Shown: one piece after another, positions 7,152 to 14,727 of the stretch
Position numbering within the stretch: position 1 is the first letter of the stretch
Layout: every line of letters starts with the position of its first letter
Assembly: GCA_002495535.1 (NCBI GenBank)
Contig: DAFX01000048.1
Coordinates: 1 to 28,634 of the forward strand
Source: Euryarchaeota archaeon UBA433
GTDB lineage: Archaea > Thermoplasmatota > Poseidoniia > Poseidoniales > Poseidoniaceae
Length of the DNA stretch: 28,634 nt
Reading direction: 5' to 3'
Position numbers and translations under genes: made by a program
Notes under the pieces: generated by a model
What the model was told of the DNA's origin: nothing
The model's input: the letters and a program-made list of their open reading frames with translations, nothing else
The model's database searches: none

Positions 7152-7838
7152 ATGAGTGATGATGTTGTCCTGTCGCTTGACGACTTGGTCATCGGGTATG
7201 ACAAGCCGTTGGTTGAGCCGATCTCTCTTACGGTCAAGGAAGGAGAGATCATCGCTATTCTCGGCCCTTCCGGTATAGGAAAAACCACCCTTGTAAGGAC
7301 CATTGCTGGTTTGGTTCGCCCTTTGGCGGGCAACTTTAATCTCAACCTCGAAAAAAGAGGCGGTCTAGGGTATATCCCTCAACGTTTAGGGTTGGTTCGC
7401 CACGCTACTGTCGCTCACAATGTTTCTATCGGTGCACGCGCCGGCATTCGTTTTTCAAAATCGATGTTTTCAGAGCGCAAAGAACGCACCTATGATGCAA
7501 TTAGGGCCCTCGGAATCGAAGACAAAACCACTGAACCCGTTCGCAGGCTATCGGGTGGGCAGCAACGACGCGTCGCCACTGCACGCACCCTTGCCCAGCG
7601 GCCAAAGTTGATGTTAGCGGACGAATTTTTGGGCGAATTGGATCAAAACAATGTTGACATTGTCCTTGGTGTTGTCAATCAGCTTGTCGAAAAAGGAACC
7701 GCGGTCATCATGGTGGAGCATCACGAAGACAATGCCCGTTCGTTTGCAACCAGAATTTGGGAGATTAACGACAGCAGTTTTTCGGACCTTTCGCTCGAAG
7801 AATGGGAAGCGCAACAAAAAGGGGGTGAAGAGGAGTGA
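7152..7838 (+). CDS. ABC importer ATP-binding protein (PhnC-like)
   Basis: A 228-residue ATPase with Walker A GPSGIGKT (38-45), signature LSGGQ (133-137) followed by QRRVATAR, Walker B LMLADE (153-158), and switch His190 in VEHHED. Length and order match PhnC/SsuB-type importer ATPases. It lies 116 bases after the binding-protein gene with no terminator seen between, and its stop overlaps the GTG start of the permease (7835-7838). It should energise import of the ligand caught by the transferrin-like lipoprotein. An automatic label of phosphonate transport ATPase would rest only on general family similarity. Confidence 0.9.
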   Translation: MSDDVVLSLDDLVIGYDKPLVEPISLTVKEGEIIAILGPSGIGKTTLVRTIAGLVRPLAGNFNLNLEKRGGLGYIPQRLGLVRHATVAHNVSIGARAGIRFSKSMFSERKERTYDAIRALGIEDKTTEPVRRLSGGQQRRVATARTLAQRPKLMLADEFLGELDQNNVDIVLGVVNQLVEKGTAVIMVEHHEDNARSFATRIWEINDSSFSDLSLEEWEAQQKGGEEE

Positions 7839-8722
7839 AATACCGTTTGTTTGGAATTTTAGCGGTCTTGTTCTTCCTCGCCTGGCAAACTTTGGACGGG
7901 ATGGTCGAAGGGGATTGGGGACGGCTTGAAGGTGGTTTAGCAAACCTTTCTATATTTTTTAAAGAAAGCATGTGGCCACCAAATTGGAGTGTGCTCGAGG
8001 CCCGTTCCTATCCCGTTTGTGAGCAAGACATCGAATTCTTTTGTTCGGTCGGCTACCTTGGTATGATGGAGACATTGAAGATCGCATTTGTTTCTACAAT
8101 CCTCGGTTTCATCGGTGCCATTTGCCTTTCTTCCCTCGCTGCTCGTAATTTGATGCCGTTGTACATTTCATTGCCCGTGAGGATTTTCCTTTCCGGTGTT
8201 CGAAGTTTGCCAAGTTTGATTTGGGCCATTCTGTTTGTAATCGTGATTGGTTTTGGTCCACTTTCGGGGGTGTTGGCAATGACATTCTACACCGTTGGTT
8301 ACCTCGGGAAATTACAGTATGAAGTGTTTGAAGGCATGCCAAGCGAACCACTCGAAGCAGGACGAGCAATGGGCCTCAGCAAGCCGAGCATCGTTGCAAA
8401 TATCGTGATTCCAGAAAATGGCAACCACTTGTTGAGCCAGTTGATGTTCATGTTCGAGTACAATGTAAGGCATGGTACGGTCATCGGCATTGTCGGTGCA
8501 GGAGGCATTGGCTACTACATCAGCACCTATCTAAAATTCTTGCAATATGACAAAGTGTTCGCTTTGCTGCTGCTGATTTTCGTCGTTGTGGTCATCATCG
8601 ACCTGCTCTCACTCATGGTGCGTTCATTCGTCAATGAAGAGGGCGATGTGAGAAAGCCAACATGGTTGAACACACTGCTGAAAGCAAAGAGATCAAAAGC
8701 GTCCCTCGTAGAGAGCGAGTGA
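7835..8722 (+). CDS. ABC importer permease (PhnE-like)
   Basis: The GTG at 7835 overlaps the ATPase stop (GTGA), so translation is coupled. The 295-residue protein has an N-terminal hydrophobic segment, an extracellular-type loop with two cysteines (about 62-70), then five or six membrane helices. The EAA loop that contacts the ATPase is EAGRAMGLSKPS followed by IVIPE, at about 178-195. This matches PhnE-type binding-protein-dependent permeases. The gene ends exactly where the convergent winged-helix gene ends, with no spacer. Within the operon it would carry iron, or whatever the binding protein holds, across the membrane. Confidence 0.88.
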   Translation: MKYRLFGILAVLFFLAWQTLDGMVEGDWGRLEGGLANLSIFFKESMWPPNWSVLEARSYPVCEQDIEFFCSVGYLGMMETLKIAFVSTILGFIGAICLSSLAARNLMPLYISLPVRIFLSGVRSLPSLIWAILFVIVIGFGPLSGVLAMTFYTVGYLGKLQYEVFEGMPSEPLEAGRAMGLSKPSIVANIVIPENGNHLLSQLMFMFEYNVRHGTVIGIVGAGGIGYYISTYLKFLQYDKVFALLLLIFVVVVIIDLLSLMVRSFVNEEGDVRKPTWLNTLLKAKRSKASLVESE

Positions 8723-8944
8723 TTATTCTGCAGCGATGTGGACGGAACCGTCTTTGTAGAACACTTGAATGCGATCTGGAACCTTGCGCGTAAGTTCGGC
8801 AACTGCTTCGTAGACTTCATCTTGCTTCACTTTGAATGAGCGAGCAGCCTTCGCAGTCGACCAAGGAACCGTCTCAAAATCAGATTGTCGAATCCATTCG
8901 AAGATTCGGGCTTCCAGTTCAGTCAGTGCCTCTGCCATGACCAT
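8723..8944 (-). CDS. Small winged-helix DNA-binding-like protein
   Basis: About 73 residues from the ATG at 8944, or 71 from 8938; the frame extends further upstream but would run into gpsA. The pattern is helix (LTELEARIFEWIRQ), helix (WSTAKAARSF), recognition-type helix (KQDEVYEAVAELTRKV), then a beta wing (IQVFYKDGSVHIAAE). This is the layout of a minimal winged helix-turn-helix. It has no ligand domain or cysteine. It follows gpsA on the same strand by about 50 bases and is convergent with the importer permease. It may be a small transcription factor; its target is unknown. Nothing visible links it to the palindromes upstream of the importer. Confidence 0.6.
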   Translation of the reverse strand: MVMAEALTELEARIFEWIRQSDFETVPWSTAKAARSFKVKQDEVYEAVAELTRKVPDRIQVFYKDGSVHIAAE

Positions 8945-8994
8945 CCCATGGGGGCTTAGGTGAAAATGCCACCGATGCTCTAAGCCAACACGAC

Positions 8995-9993
8995 TCAGTG
9001 AAGAGCCACCATTCGGCGGCAGCATTCTTCGGCATCAATATAGCCATCTAGCAAGGTATTGAGTGCTTTTGTGAATGGAATCTGTATGCCGAGGGTTTGA
9101 GCACGCTCACCGAACATTCGCGCTGCGCGGACACCTTCGGCAACCATGTGCATTTCATCGAGAGCTTGGTCGAGGGTTAGGCCCGTTCCCAATTTTTCCC
9201 CCATTGTTCGATTTCGCCCATGAGGGGAAGTCGCTGTGACATAGAGGTCACCTAGTCCAGCAGGGCCGAAAGCGACCTCGGCTCGAGCGCCTAATTGAGG
9301 CAAGAGCAAGCACCCTTCTTTGAATCCGGCCATGAATATTGCAGCCTTGAGATTATCACCGCCGAGGGTCCCGACTTGCTTGAGTCCATCAACGAGGCCA
9401 CATGCAAGAGCAACGACGTTTTTGAACGCACCCCAGAGTTCAGCACCCGCAGGGTCTGCGGCAGCATGAAGAATGAAAGTTTGAGTTGTCAAGGTCGAAG
9501 CTAAGTGCTTGGCTACGGAGACATCTTCACTTGCCACAAGGGCTGTTGTCATCACGCCACCCGCAGCTTCTGGGGCGATTGTGGGGCCAGTGACGACAGC
9601 GAGTGGATTGTTCTTCTCTGCGGCATTCAATTTTTCATGAATGGCTTGAGAGATCAGTTGGTTTCCGGGAGCGAGTCCTTTTGCTAAATCAAGCAACACA
9701 TGGCCCGGCCGAAGGTGTGGAATCACCTGGTCAACGACGTCCAAAATCACAGAAGATGGAACTGCAAGAACAACAATTTCGACACCATCCAATGCTTCTT
9801 CGACGTGCATTGTTGCTTCCATGCCTTCGACGGGGTGGTCTGGGAGGTATTTTTTGTTGACACCATCCATCGTAATGGATTCGTAGACTTCTTGCTCAAT
9901 GGTCCATCCCTTGACGTGATGTCCATCTGCAAGCCACATACGAGCGATGGCTGTACCCCAGTTTCCTAGCCCAAGAATTGCAATGTGTGCCAT
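8995..9993 (-). CDS. gpsA: Glycerol-3-phosphate dehydrogenase [NAD(P)+], bacterial GpsA type
   Basis: The ATG at 9993 gives 332 residues beginning MAHIAILGLGNWG, with the dinucleotide motif GLGNWG at 8-13; a longer frame to 10023 would add ten residues before the Rossmann strand. Family features follow in order: LAVPS at about 76-80, LAKGL with Lys105, VTGPT at 134-138, the catalytic Lys191 in GAFKNV, GGDNLKAA near 211-218, and FGPAGLGDLYVTATS near 242-256. The enzyme interconverts dihydroxyacetone phosphate and sn-glycerol 3-phosphate in the cytoplasm. In an archaeon this is the bacterial lipid stereochemistry; canonical archaea use G1P dehydrogenase. It lies 100 bases downstream of the endonuclease IV-like gene on the same strand. 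Confidence 0.95.
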   Translation of the reverse strand: MAHIAILGLGNWGTAIARMWLADGHHVKGWTIEQEVYESITMDGVNKKYLPDHPVEGMEATMHVEEALDGVEIVVLAVPSSVILDVVDQVIPHLRPGHVLLDLAKGLAPGNQLISQAIHEKLNAAEKNNPLAVVTGPTIAPEAAGGVMTTALVASEDVSVAKHLASTLTTQTFILHAAADPAGAELWGAFKNVVALACGLVDGLKQVGTLGGDNLKAAIFMAGFKEGCLLLPQLGARAEVAFGPAGLGDLYVTATSPHGRNRTMGEKLGTGLTLDQALDEMHMVAEGVRAARMFGERAQTLGIQIPFTKALNTLLDGYIDAEECCRRMVALH

Positions 9994-10093
9994 GGCGAAC
10001 AAAGTGAACGCTGTCCACTTCATTTATGTTGATTCCCTCGGTTGTTGTTGTGACAACGGTGGTTTAGGAAGGACCTGAGACCTTGCCGAGCCC

Positions 10094-11278
10094 TCAGAAG
10101 AGGTCATCATCGTCTTCTTCGAAATCAAAGACATCGTCGTTCTTTTCTTCCGCCTTGGCCTTGCCCGGCTTCTTCTTTGGCGCCTTCTTTGCAGGCTTCT
10201 TCTCTTCTTTTGGAGATTCTGCTGCCGGTTCTGGGGCCGGCTTTGCTTCTTCCTTCTTTGCTCCTGGTTGGGCATCAGGCCGGAGAGCCGCTTGTTGAGC
10301 CTCCTTTGCTGCGAGAGCTGCAGGGGTTGTACCGGTTTGAGCGGCAAGGGCACGTCGGCGATTCTCTCTCGCCTTCCGTTCGAGTTGTCGGTGGCGTGAT
10401 TTCTCGATGCTTTGCAACATGTACATTGCATCGTGTTCGAGAAGCGGTGAATCAGAAATGAGGGTGATGTCCAACCAACCTCCGTCTTCGACAATGAATT
10501 CAGCAAGCGGTTCAAAGTTGAGATCGGATTTCTTGATTTGAGTGTAATGCATTGCGTTTCCAGTGCGGTGTTCCACACCCGAGAAGTGGCAGTAGAACTC
10601 TTTGGTTCCAATGGTTTCCCGCACTTGGTCGAACAACTCCCCGTAGTCTTCTGAAGTTCGCATCTTGCCGTGCCCGCGGGCGTGGATGTGGGCGATGTTG
10701 AGAACTGGGATTGTCCCTTCGACGTGGTTGACGACTTCCAAGACCTCCTCGAGGCTGCCCCAGAGTTCTTGTCGTCCCGATGTCTCAATACCAATTTTTG
10801 AGGGCGTTCCGTCTTTTATCCAAGGGAACACGGGGAATTCATCTTCATCGTCATGCCATATTTCAGCAACTCGATCCACGACACCTGCGAACACATTTGC
10901 AACTTGCTCGTTTGCTGCAGATCCCGGGCTCATGCCGCCGTAATGTCCAGCGTGGAGGGTGATGTGGCGAGCGTTGATGGTTCGAGCAGCCTGCAAGGTC
11001 GACTCGATTTTCGCCAGGGATCGTCCTCGCTCAACACGGTTGCCGAGCAGTTCCGAATAGTAAGGGCCGTGGATGTTCATCTCAAACTCAGTCTTGTTGG
11101 CCAAAACTCCAGCTTGCCAATATTGCTCAAAGTGGTTTGGAGCGACCATGCGCACCGTTTGGACTTCCATAGTTTCGAGTCCGAGGGAGATGATGTCGTC
11201 CATTCCTTCAACGATTGTACGTCCCTTGCATGACAAGGGAACTCCTGCAGGTCCGAGTTTTACTGGCATAATTGACAT
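10094..11278 (-). CDS. Endonuclease IV-like AP endonuclease (TIM barrel) with Lys/Ala/Pro-rich and acidic tail
   Basis: A 394-residue protein (ATG at 11278, or 11269 for MPVKLGPAG). Residues 1-290 form an AP-endonuclease-family-2 barrel, with candidate metal ligands His70 (NIHGPYY), His109 (LHAGHY), Glu165 (IETSG), His197 (NIAHIH) and His231 (CHFSG), and ESP-like SDSPLLEHDA at 275-284. Two usual acidic ligands look changed: Asp to Asn194, and Glu to Asp276, so activity may differ from classic Nfo. From about 292 the chain becomes very basic, then Ala/Lys/Pro-rich (PAKKAPKKKP at 362-371), and ends in an acidic cluster (FDFEEDDDDLF). Such a tail resembles histone-H1-like DNA-binding extensions. 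The role is probably incision at abasic sites in base excision repair. It could instead be a related barrel isomerase, but the neighbours give no support for that. Confidence 0.78.
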   Translation of the reverse strand: MSIMPVKLGPAGVPLSCKGRTIVEGMDDIISLGLETMEVQTVRMVAPNHFEQYWQAGVLANKTEFEMNIHGPYYSELLGNRVERGRSLAKIESTLQAARTINARHITLHAGHYGGMSPGSAANEQVANVFAGVVDRVAEIWHDDEDEFPVFPWIKDGTPSKIGIETSGRQELWGSLEEVLEVVNHVEGTIPVLNIAHIHARGHGKMRTSEDYGELFDQVRETIGTKEFYCHFSGVEHRTGNAMHYTQIKKSDLNFEPLAEFIVEDGGWLDITLISDSPLLEHDAMYMLQSIEKSRHRQLERKARENRRRALAAQTGTTPAALAAKEAQQAALRPDAQPGAKKEEAKPAPEPAAESPKEEKKPAKKAPKKKPGKAKAEEKNDDVFDFEEDDDDLF

Positions 11279-11415
11279 CCCCGCAGGTACAGGCCAAGGG
11301 ACATCCTATGATAACCCCTTTCCGTTGGCTGTCCGCAAAAACCTTCAGTTTCTCGGCCCCACACAGCGGTGATACCATACGACCCTTCATGAACTCCAGC
11401 CGGTGAGCAACGGAC

Positions 11416-12123
11416 ATGGACGAGCAAATACAAGCTGCCATCAAGGCGTTCCAAAGCGGGAAACCCGTCTGCCTCTTCGATTCAGAAAAGCGTGAAGGAG
11501 AGACAGATTTGCTGTTTCCCGGGCAGTGCGCTGAACCCGCGACAATGCGTCAATTGCGTCTCGACTGTGGTGGGCTTCTGTTCCTTGCCATCGGGCACGA
11601 TGTCGGTGAACGCTTCTCACTCCCATTCCTTCAAGACCTCCACACTCACAAGGCGCTGGTGAATGATTACGAAGTACTCAATCAGTTGGTCACCAACGAT
11701 TTGAGATACGACGCTCGTTCAGCATTCACCCTCTCACTTAACCATCGTAAGACCTACACGGGCATTACTGATCATGACCGTGCTCTTACCACCCGGAGGT
11801 TTGCGGAACTCACTGCAGAACTCATTGAGGCAGGCATCGAAGGCGAAGAAGCACAACGCGCACTTGGTAAAGAATTCCGTACCCCGGGCCACATACCTGT
11901 GTGCAGGGAAACTCAAGGTGGTTTGGCACGACGCCAGGGCCATACAGAACTCGCAGTGGGCTTGGCTCGTTTGGCGGGTATGACGCCGGTCGTCATCGGC
12001 GCAGAGATGCTTCAACCAGAGGGCGATTATGCCCTTTCAGTTGACGACGCCCGTACTTGGGCTCAAGAACGGGGCATTCCGTTTCTTGAGGGTGCCCAAC
12101 TCATCGAAGCACTTGGCATCTGA
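11416..12123 (+). CDS. ribB: 3,4-dihydroxy-2-butanone 4-phosphate synthase
   Basis: A 235-residue enzyme that makes the four-carbon unit of riboflavin from ribulose 5-phosphate. The acidic metal/substrate loop is FDSEKREGETDLLF (21-34), then RLDCGGLL, TGITDHDRALT, and the RQGHTELAVGLARLAG stretch with its catalytic-type His. The length fits a stand-alone RibB; there is no GTP cyclohydrolase II domain attached. It is the first gene of a four-gene riboflavin/FAD operon and is divergent from the endonuclease IV-like gene. The 137-base gap holds no recognisable FMN riboswitch. Confidence 0.95.
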   Translation: MDEQIQAAIKAFQSGKPVCLFDSEKREGETDLLFPGQCAEPATMRQLRLDCGGLLFLAIGHDVGERFSLPFLQDLHTHKALVNDYEVLNQLVTNDLRYDARSAFTLSLNHRKTYTGITDHDRALTTRRFAELTAELIEAGIEGEEAQRALGKEFRTPGHIPVCRETQGGLARRQGHTELAVGLARLAGMTPVVIGAEMLQPEGDYALSVDDARTWAQERGIPFLEGAQLIEALGI

Positions 12124-12176
12124 ATGTCGCCGGTAGAACCTTGTGCAAAGGCATTTTCAAATCATTTGGTGAGGCA

Positions 12177-12623
12177 ATGAAGCGCGTGATGGCAGTGGGC
12201 GTTTTTGACCTGTTACACGCAGGTCATCTGCATTACATGGAACAAGCCAAAGCCCTAGGCGATCATCTTACAGTGGTCGTTGCGCATGACGACACCGTTC
12301 GCAAGCGTAAGCACGAACCAGTCACCGGCCAAGACCTTCGTCTGCGCATGGTTCAGGGGCTTAAGCCGGTGGACTCGGCGCTGATAGGAAATCCTCCTAA
12401 TGTGCCAATTTTTGATATCCTCCCTTCGATCAATCCTGATGTCATTGCGCTTGGGTACGACCAAGAACATGCGGAAGATCGGATTCGGGCTCGGTTGAAT
12501 GATTTGGGCTACGCCAACATCGAAGTCACACGCGTCGAAGGCCTCTCAGAAGATTTGGATGGGACTCGCAAAATCATAGCACGAATCCTCGAGTTGTCTC
12601 GTTCATCACAGGAGGGCGAGTGA
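12177..12623 (+). CDS. ribL: FAD synthetase, archaeal RibL type
   Basis: The ATG at 12177 follows a GGTGAGG ribosome-binding site and gives 148 residues starting MKRVMAVGVFDLLHAGHLHY. The HxGH nucleotidyltransferase motif is at 14-17. This small cytidylyltransferase-like family adenylates FMN to FAD in archaea, in place of bacterial RibF. The protein contains no cysteine, although the Methanocaldococcus RibL is reported (from memory) to have C-terminal cysteines that affect activity. It lies between ribB and riboflavin synthase, and its stop overlaps the next start in TGATG. A glycerol-3-phosphate cytidylyltransferase is the main alternative, but the operon argues for FAD. Confidence 0.85.
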   Translation: MKRVMAVGVFDLLHAGHLHYMEQAKALGDHLTVVVAHDDTVRKRKHEPVTGQDLRLRMVQGLKPVDSALIGNPPNVPIFDILPSINPDVIALGYDQEHAEDRIRARLNDLGYANIEVTRVEGLSEDLDGTRKIIARILELSRSSQEGE

Positions 12624-13237
12624 TGTTTACTGGAATCGTCCAAGGCACAGGTGAAGTCCGTTCAATCATCAATGGAGCATCGATTAGAACGCTCGTCATT
12701 GCTCTGCCAAGTACCAAAGATCTTGCGATTGGGGCGAGCGTTGCCATCAATGGCGTTTGTTTGACTGCAACCACAATTCAAAATCAAGAGGTGCAATTTG
12801 ATGTGATCGAAGAGACCCTCCAACGAACAAGCCTGGGTGAACTCGAAGTCGGCCATCTTGTCAACGTGGAGCGTTCCCTTTCATTTGGCGATGAAATTGG
12901 TGGTCACTTGCTCTCAGGGCACATCATGGGCACAGGCCTCATTCAATCCACTGAATCGCTTGGAGAAGGTATGAATCTGGAGATATTGGTGCCTCATGAA
13001 ATGCGTAAGTTCATCCTCGAAAAAGGCTACATCGGCGTGGATGGCATCTCACTCACCGTGGGCAAGGTCGAACACGGTAAGTTTTCACTGCACATTATTC
13101 CAGAAACTCTGAGGCTCACCACGCTTGGCCAACACAGTGTTGGCGACGCGGTCAATTTGGAAATCGATTCAACAACCCAAACTATTGTCGCTACAGTTGA
13201 ACGCTTTCTTGCACAAAAAAAGGAGAATAAAACATGA
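12623..13237 (+). CDS. ribE: Riboflavin synthase, bacterial two-barrel type
   Basis: The start ATG at 12623 overlaps the ribL stop and follows GGAGGG. The 204-residue protein shows the two similar six-stranded barrels of the trimeric enzyme. Barrel 1 begins MFTGIVQGTGEV and has VAINGVCLTA (40-49); barrel 2 has SGHIMGTG (98-105) and GYIGVDGISLTVG (135-147). It converts two lumazine molecules into riboflavin and the pyrimidinedione. Many archaea instead use an unrelated pentameric synthase that is a lumazine-synthase paralogue, so this copy looks acquired from bacteria. The gene overlaps ribH by four bases (ATGA). In some bacteria the same enzyme is called RibC. Confidence 0.95.
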   Translation: MFTGIVQGTGEVRSIINGASIRTLVIALPSTKDLAIGASVAINGVCLTATTIQNQEVQFDVIEETLQRTSLGELEVGHLVNVERSLSFGDEIGGHLLSGHIMGTGLIQSTESLGEGMNLEILVPHEMRKFILEKGYIGVDGISLTVGKVEHGKFSLHIIPETLRLTTLGQHSVGDAVNLEIDSTTQTIVATVERFLAQKKENKT

Positions 13238-13632
13238 CCCAATCAATAGGTATTGTCTGCGGATCGTTCCATAAAAACGAGATTGAACGCATGCTCGAAT
13301 GGGCAAAAGAGGAATCACTTCAGCACGGATTAGAGATTGCAGAGATTGTCTGGGTACCAGGTGCCATGGAAGTTCCTTTGGCCATCGATCGATTGCTGAG
13401 TCTGGAAAACATCGCTGGCGCCGCCTGCCTTGGGATCATTGAGAAAGGTCAAACTCAACACGGGTTGGCAATGGGCCAAGCTGTCATAAAAACAATCATT
13501 GAATTGCAGTTGGTTCACGAAAAGCCCGTTGGGCTCGGCATCATTGGACCCGGGGCAGAGCCGGAACACATTGAACCACGTCTCGAGCCGCACGCCAGAG
13601 CAGCAATCGCAGCAATCGCAACCATGCTGTGA
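13234..13632 (+). CDS. ribH: 6,7-dimethyl-8-ribityllumazine synthase
   Basis: A 132-residue protein with the lumazine synthase order: an N-terminal strand with SFHKNEI, the WVPGAMEVPLA loop (40-50), LGIIEKGQTQHGLAM with the catalytic-type His76, and KPVGLGIIGPG before a C-terminal helix. The form is close to archaeal RibH and distinct from archaeal pentameric riboflavin synthase. It condenses the ribB product with the aminouracil precursor. A strong GGAGAATAAAAC site precedes the ATG, which overlaps the ribE stop. It is the last gene of the operon; a hairpin with a T-rich stretch follows. Confidence 0.93.
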   Translation: MTQSIGIVCGSFHKNEIERMLEWAKEESLQHGLEIAEIVWVPGAMEVPLAIDRLLSLENIAGAACLGIIEKGQTQHGLAMGQAVIKTIIELQLVHEKPVGLGIIGPGAEPEHIEPRLEPHARAAIAAIATML

Positions 13633-13647
13633 TGCGAATAGCGGTAC

Positions 13648-13675
13648 AAAAGAAATAGATTCACTTGTTTCTTTT
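13648..13675 (+). terminator. Hairpin terminator after the riboflavin operon
   Basis: AAAAGAAA at 13648-13655 pairs with TTTCTTTT at 13668-13675 around a 12-base loop, and the 3' arm is T-rich. It lies 16 bases after the ribH stop, before the thioredoxin reductase gene. Confidence 0.5.
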
Positions 13676-13755
13676 CCACGGTTTTGATGAGAGGAACCGA
13701 TGTGAATGTTCAAGAGGTGAATCCCACCCATAGAGAGTTGTTGGAGACCACCCTC

Positions 13756-14685
13756 ATGTCTGAAACACACAATGTCATCATTATTGGCTCGGGTCCAGCA
13801 GGCTACACTGCAGGGCTCTATGCAGCCCGTGCTATGCTCGATCCGCTTATGTTCGCCGGCTACATGTCCGGGGGTCAGTTGATGCTTACTTCCGACATAG
13901 AGAACTTCCCCGGATACCCGAAGGGGATCGGAGGGCCTGAGATGATGATGGAACTTCGCGAGCAGGCTGAACGGTTTGGATTGAAAGTTCAGGATAAGAA
14001 CGTCGAATCTGTTGATGTTTCCGAGCGTCCTTACAAGGTTGTTGTCGAGGGAGAAACGTTCCTTACGCATTCGATTATTGTCTGCACCGGAGCAGAATCC
14101 ATTTGGCTCAACAAACCTGGTGAAGAGGAACAAAAAGGACGTGGGATTTCTACATGCGCGACCTGTGATGGGGCCTTCTTCCGAGACGAGGAAGTTATGG
14201 TCGTTGGTGGCGGAGATTCGGCTTGTGAGGAAGCAACCTTCCTCACCCGGTTCGCTTCAAAGGTCACTCTGGTCCATCGTAGAGATGTGTTCAAGGCTTC
14301 GACCATCATGTACGAACGTGCAGTTAACCATGAAAAAATAGAAATCAAAACGTTCAGACAGGTCAAGTCTTGGTTGTCGGATGAAAAAGGCCTCACGGGC
14401 GCAATTTTAGAAGACCCCCGCGATGGAACGACAGAAACTCTGAATGTAACCGGGGCCTTCATTGCCATCGGGCACAAACCAATCACTGGATTCCTCGATG
14501 GCCAAGTTGAAACCGATGATGAGGGCTATATCGTGCACAAGCACCACACCATGACCTCCGTAGAGGGTGTGTTCGCCGCCGGAGATGTCGTTGACACGCG
14601 GTACAAACAAGCGATCACAGCAGCAGGAATGGGCTGTCAGGCAGCTATCGATGTTGAAAAGTGGCTCGAAGACAACCATCTTTGA
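13756..14685 (+). CDS. trxB: Thioredoxin reductase
   Basis: The ATG at 13756 (MSETHNVIIIGSGPAG) gives 309 residues with the FAD motif GSGPAG at 11-16. The frame extends to 13687 (ATG) or 13684 (TTG), but the extra 23-24 residues look non-coding and precede the normal family start. The redox pair is CATC (Cys134, Cys137) in the standard CATCDG context. The NADPH site is GGGDSACEEA with a following HRRD, which favours NADPH. The C-terminal FAD loop is GVFAAGDVVD. It reduces thioredoxin-type proteins in the cytoplasm. As an FAD enzyme it sits directly after the riboflavin/FAD operon, separated by a likely terminator. Confidence 0.94.
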   Translation: MSETHNVIIIGSGPAGYTAGLYAARAMLDPLMFAGYMSGGQLMLTSDIENFPGYPKGIGGPEMMMELREQAERFGLKVQDKNVESVDVSERPYKVVVEGETFLTHSIIVCTGAESIWLNKPGEEEQKGRGISTCATCDGAFFRDEEVMVVGGGDSACEEATFLTRFASKVTLVHRRDVFKASTIMYERAVNHEKIEIKTFRQVKSWLSDEKGLTGAILEDPRDGTTETLNVTGAFIAIGHKPITGFLDGQVETDDEGYIVHKHHTMTSVEGVFAAGDVVDTRYKQAITAAGMGCQAAIDVEKWLEDNHL

Positions 14686-14727
14686 AATCACCGTTGAATT
14701 TATGTCGCAACTGGGGTTGCACCAACC

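Noticed and set aside
10024..10794. 256-residue Ser/Arg/Gln-rich minus-strand open frame
   Set aside because: It is the shifted frame of the endonuclease IV-like gene, whose low-complexity Lys/Glu tail keeps other frames open.
11279..11415. FMN riboswitch ahead of ribB
   Set aside because: I looked for the conserved AGGGNNA-like blocks and multi-stem layout; the 137 bases show no such set, and the gap serves two divergent genes.
13330..14133. 267-residue minus-strand open frame
   Set aside because: It runs antisense over ribH and the start of trxB, both of which have clear catalytic motifs.
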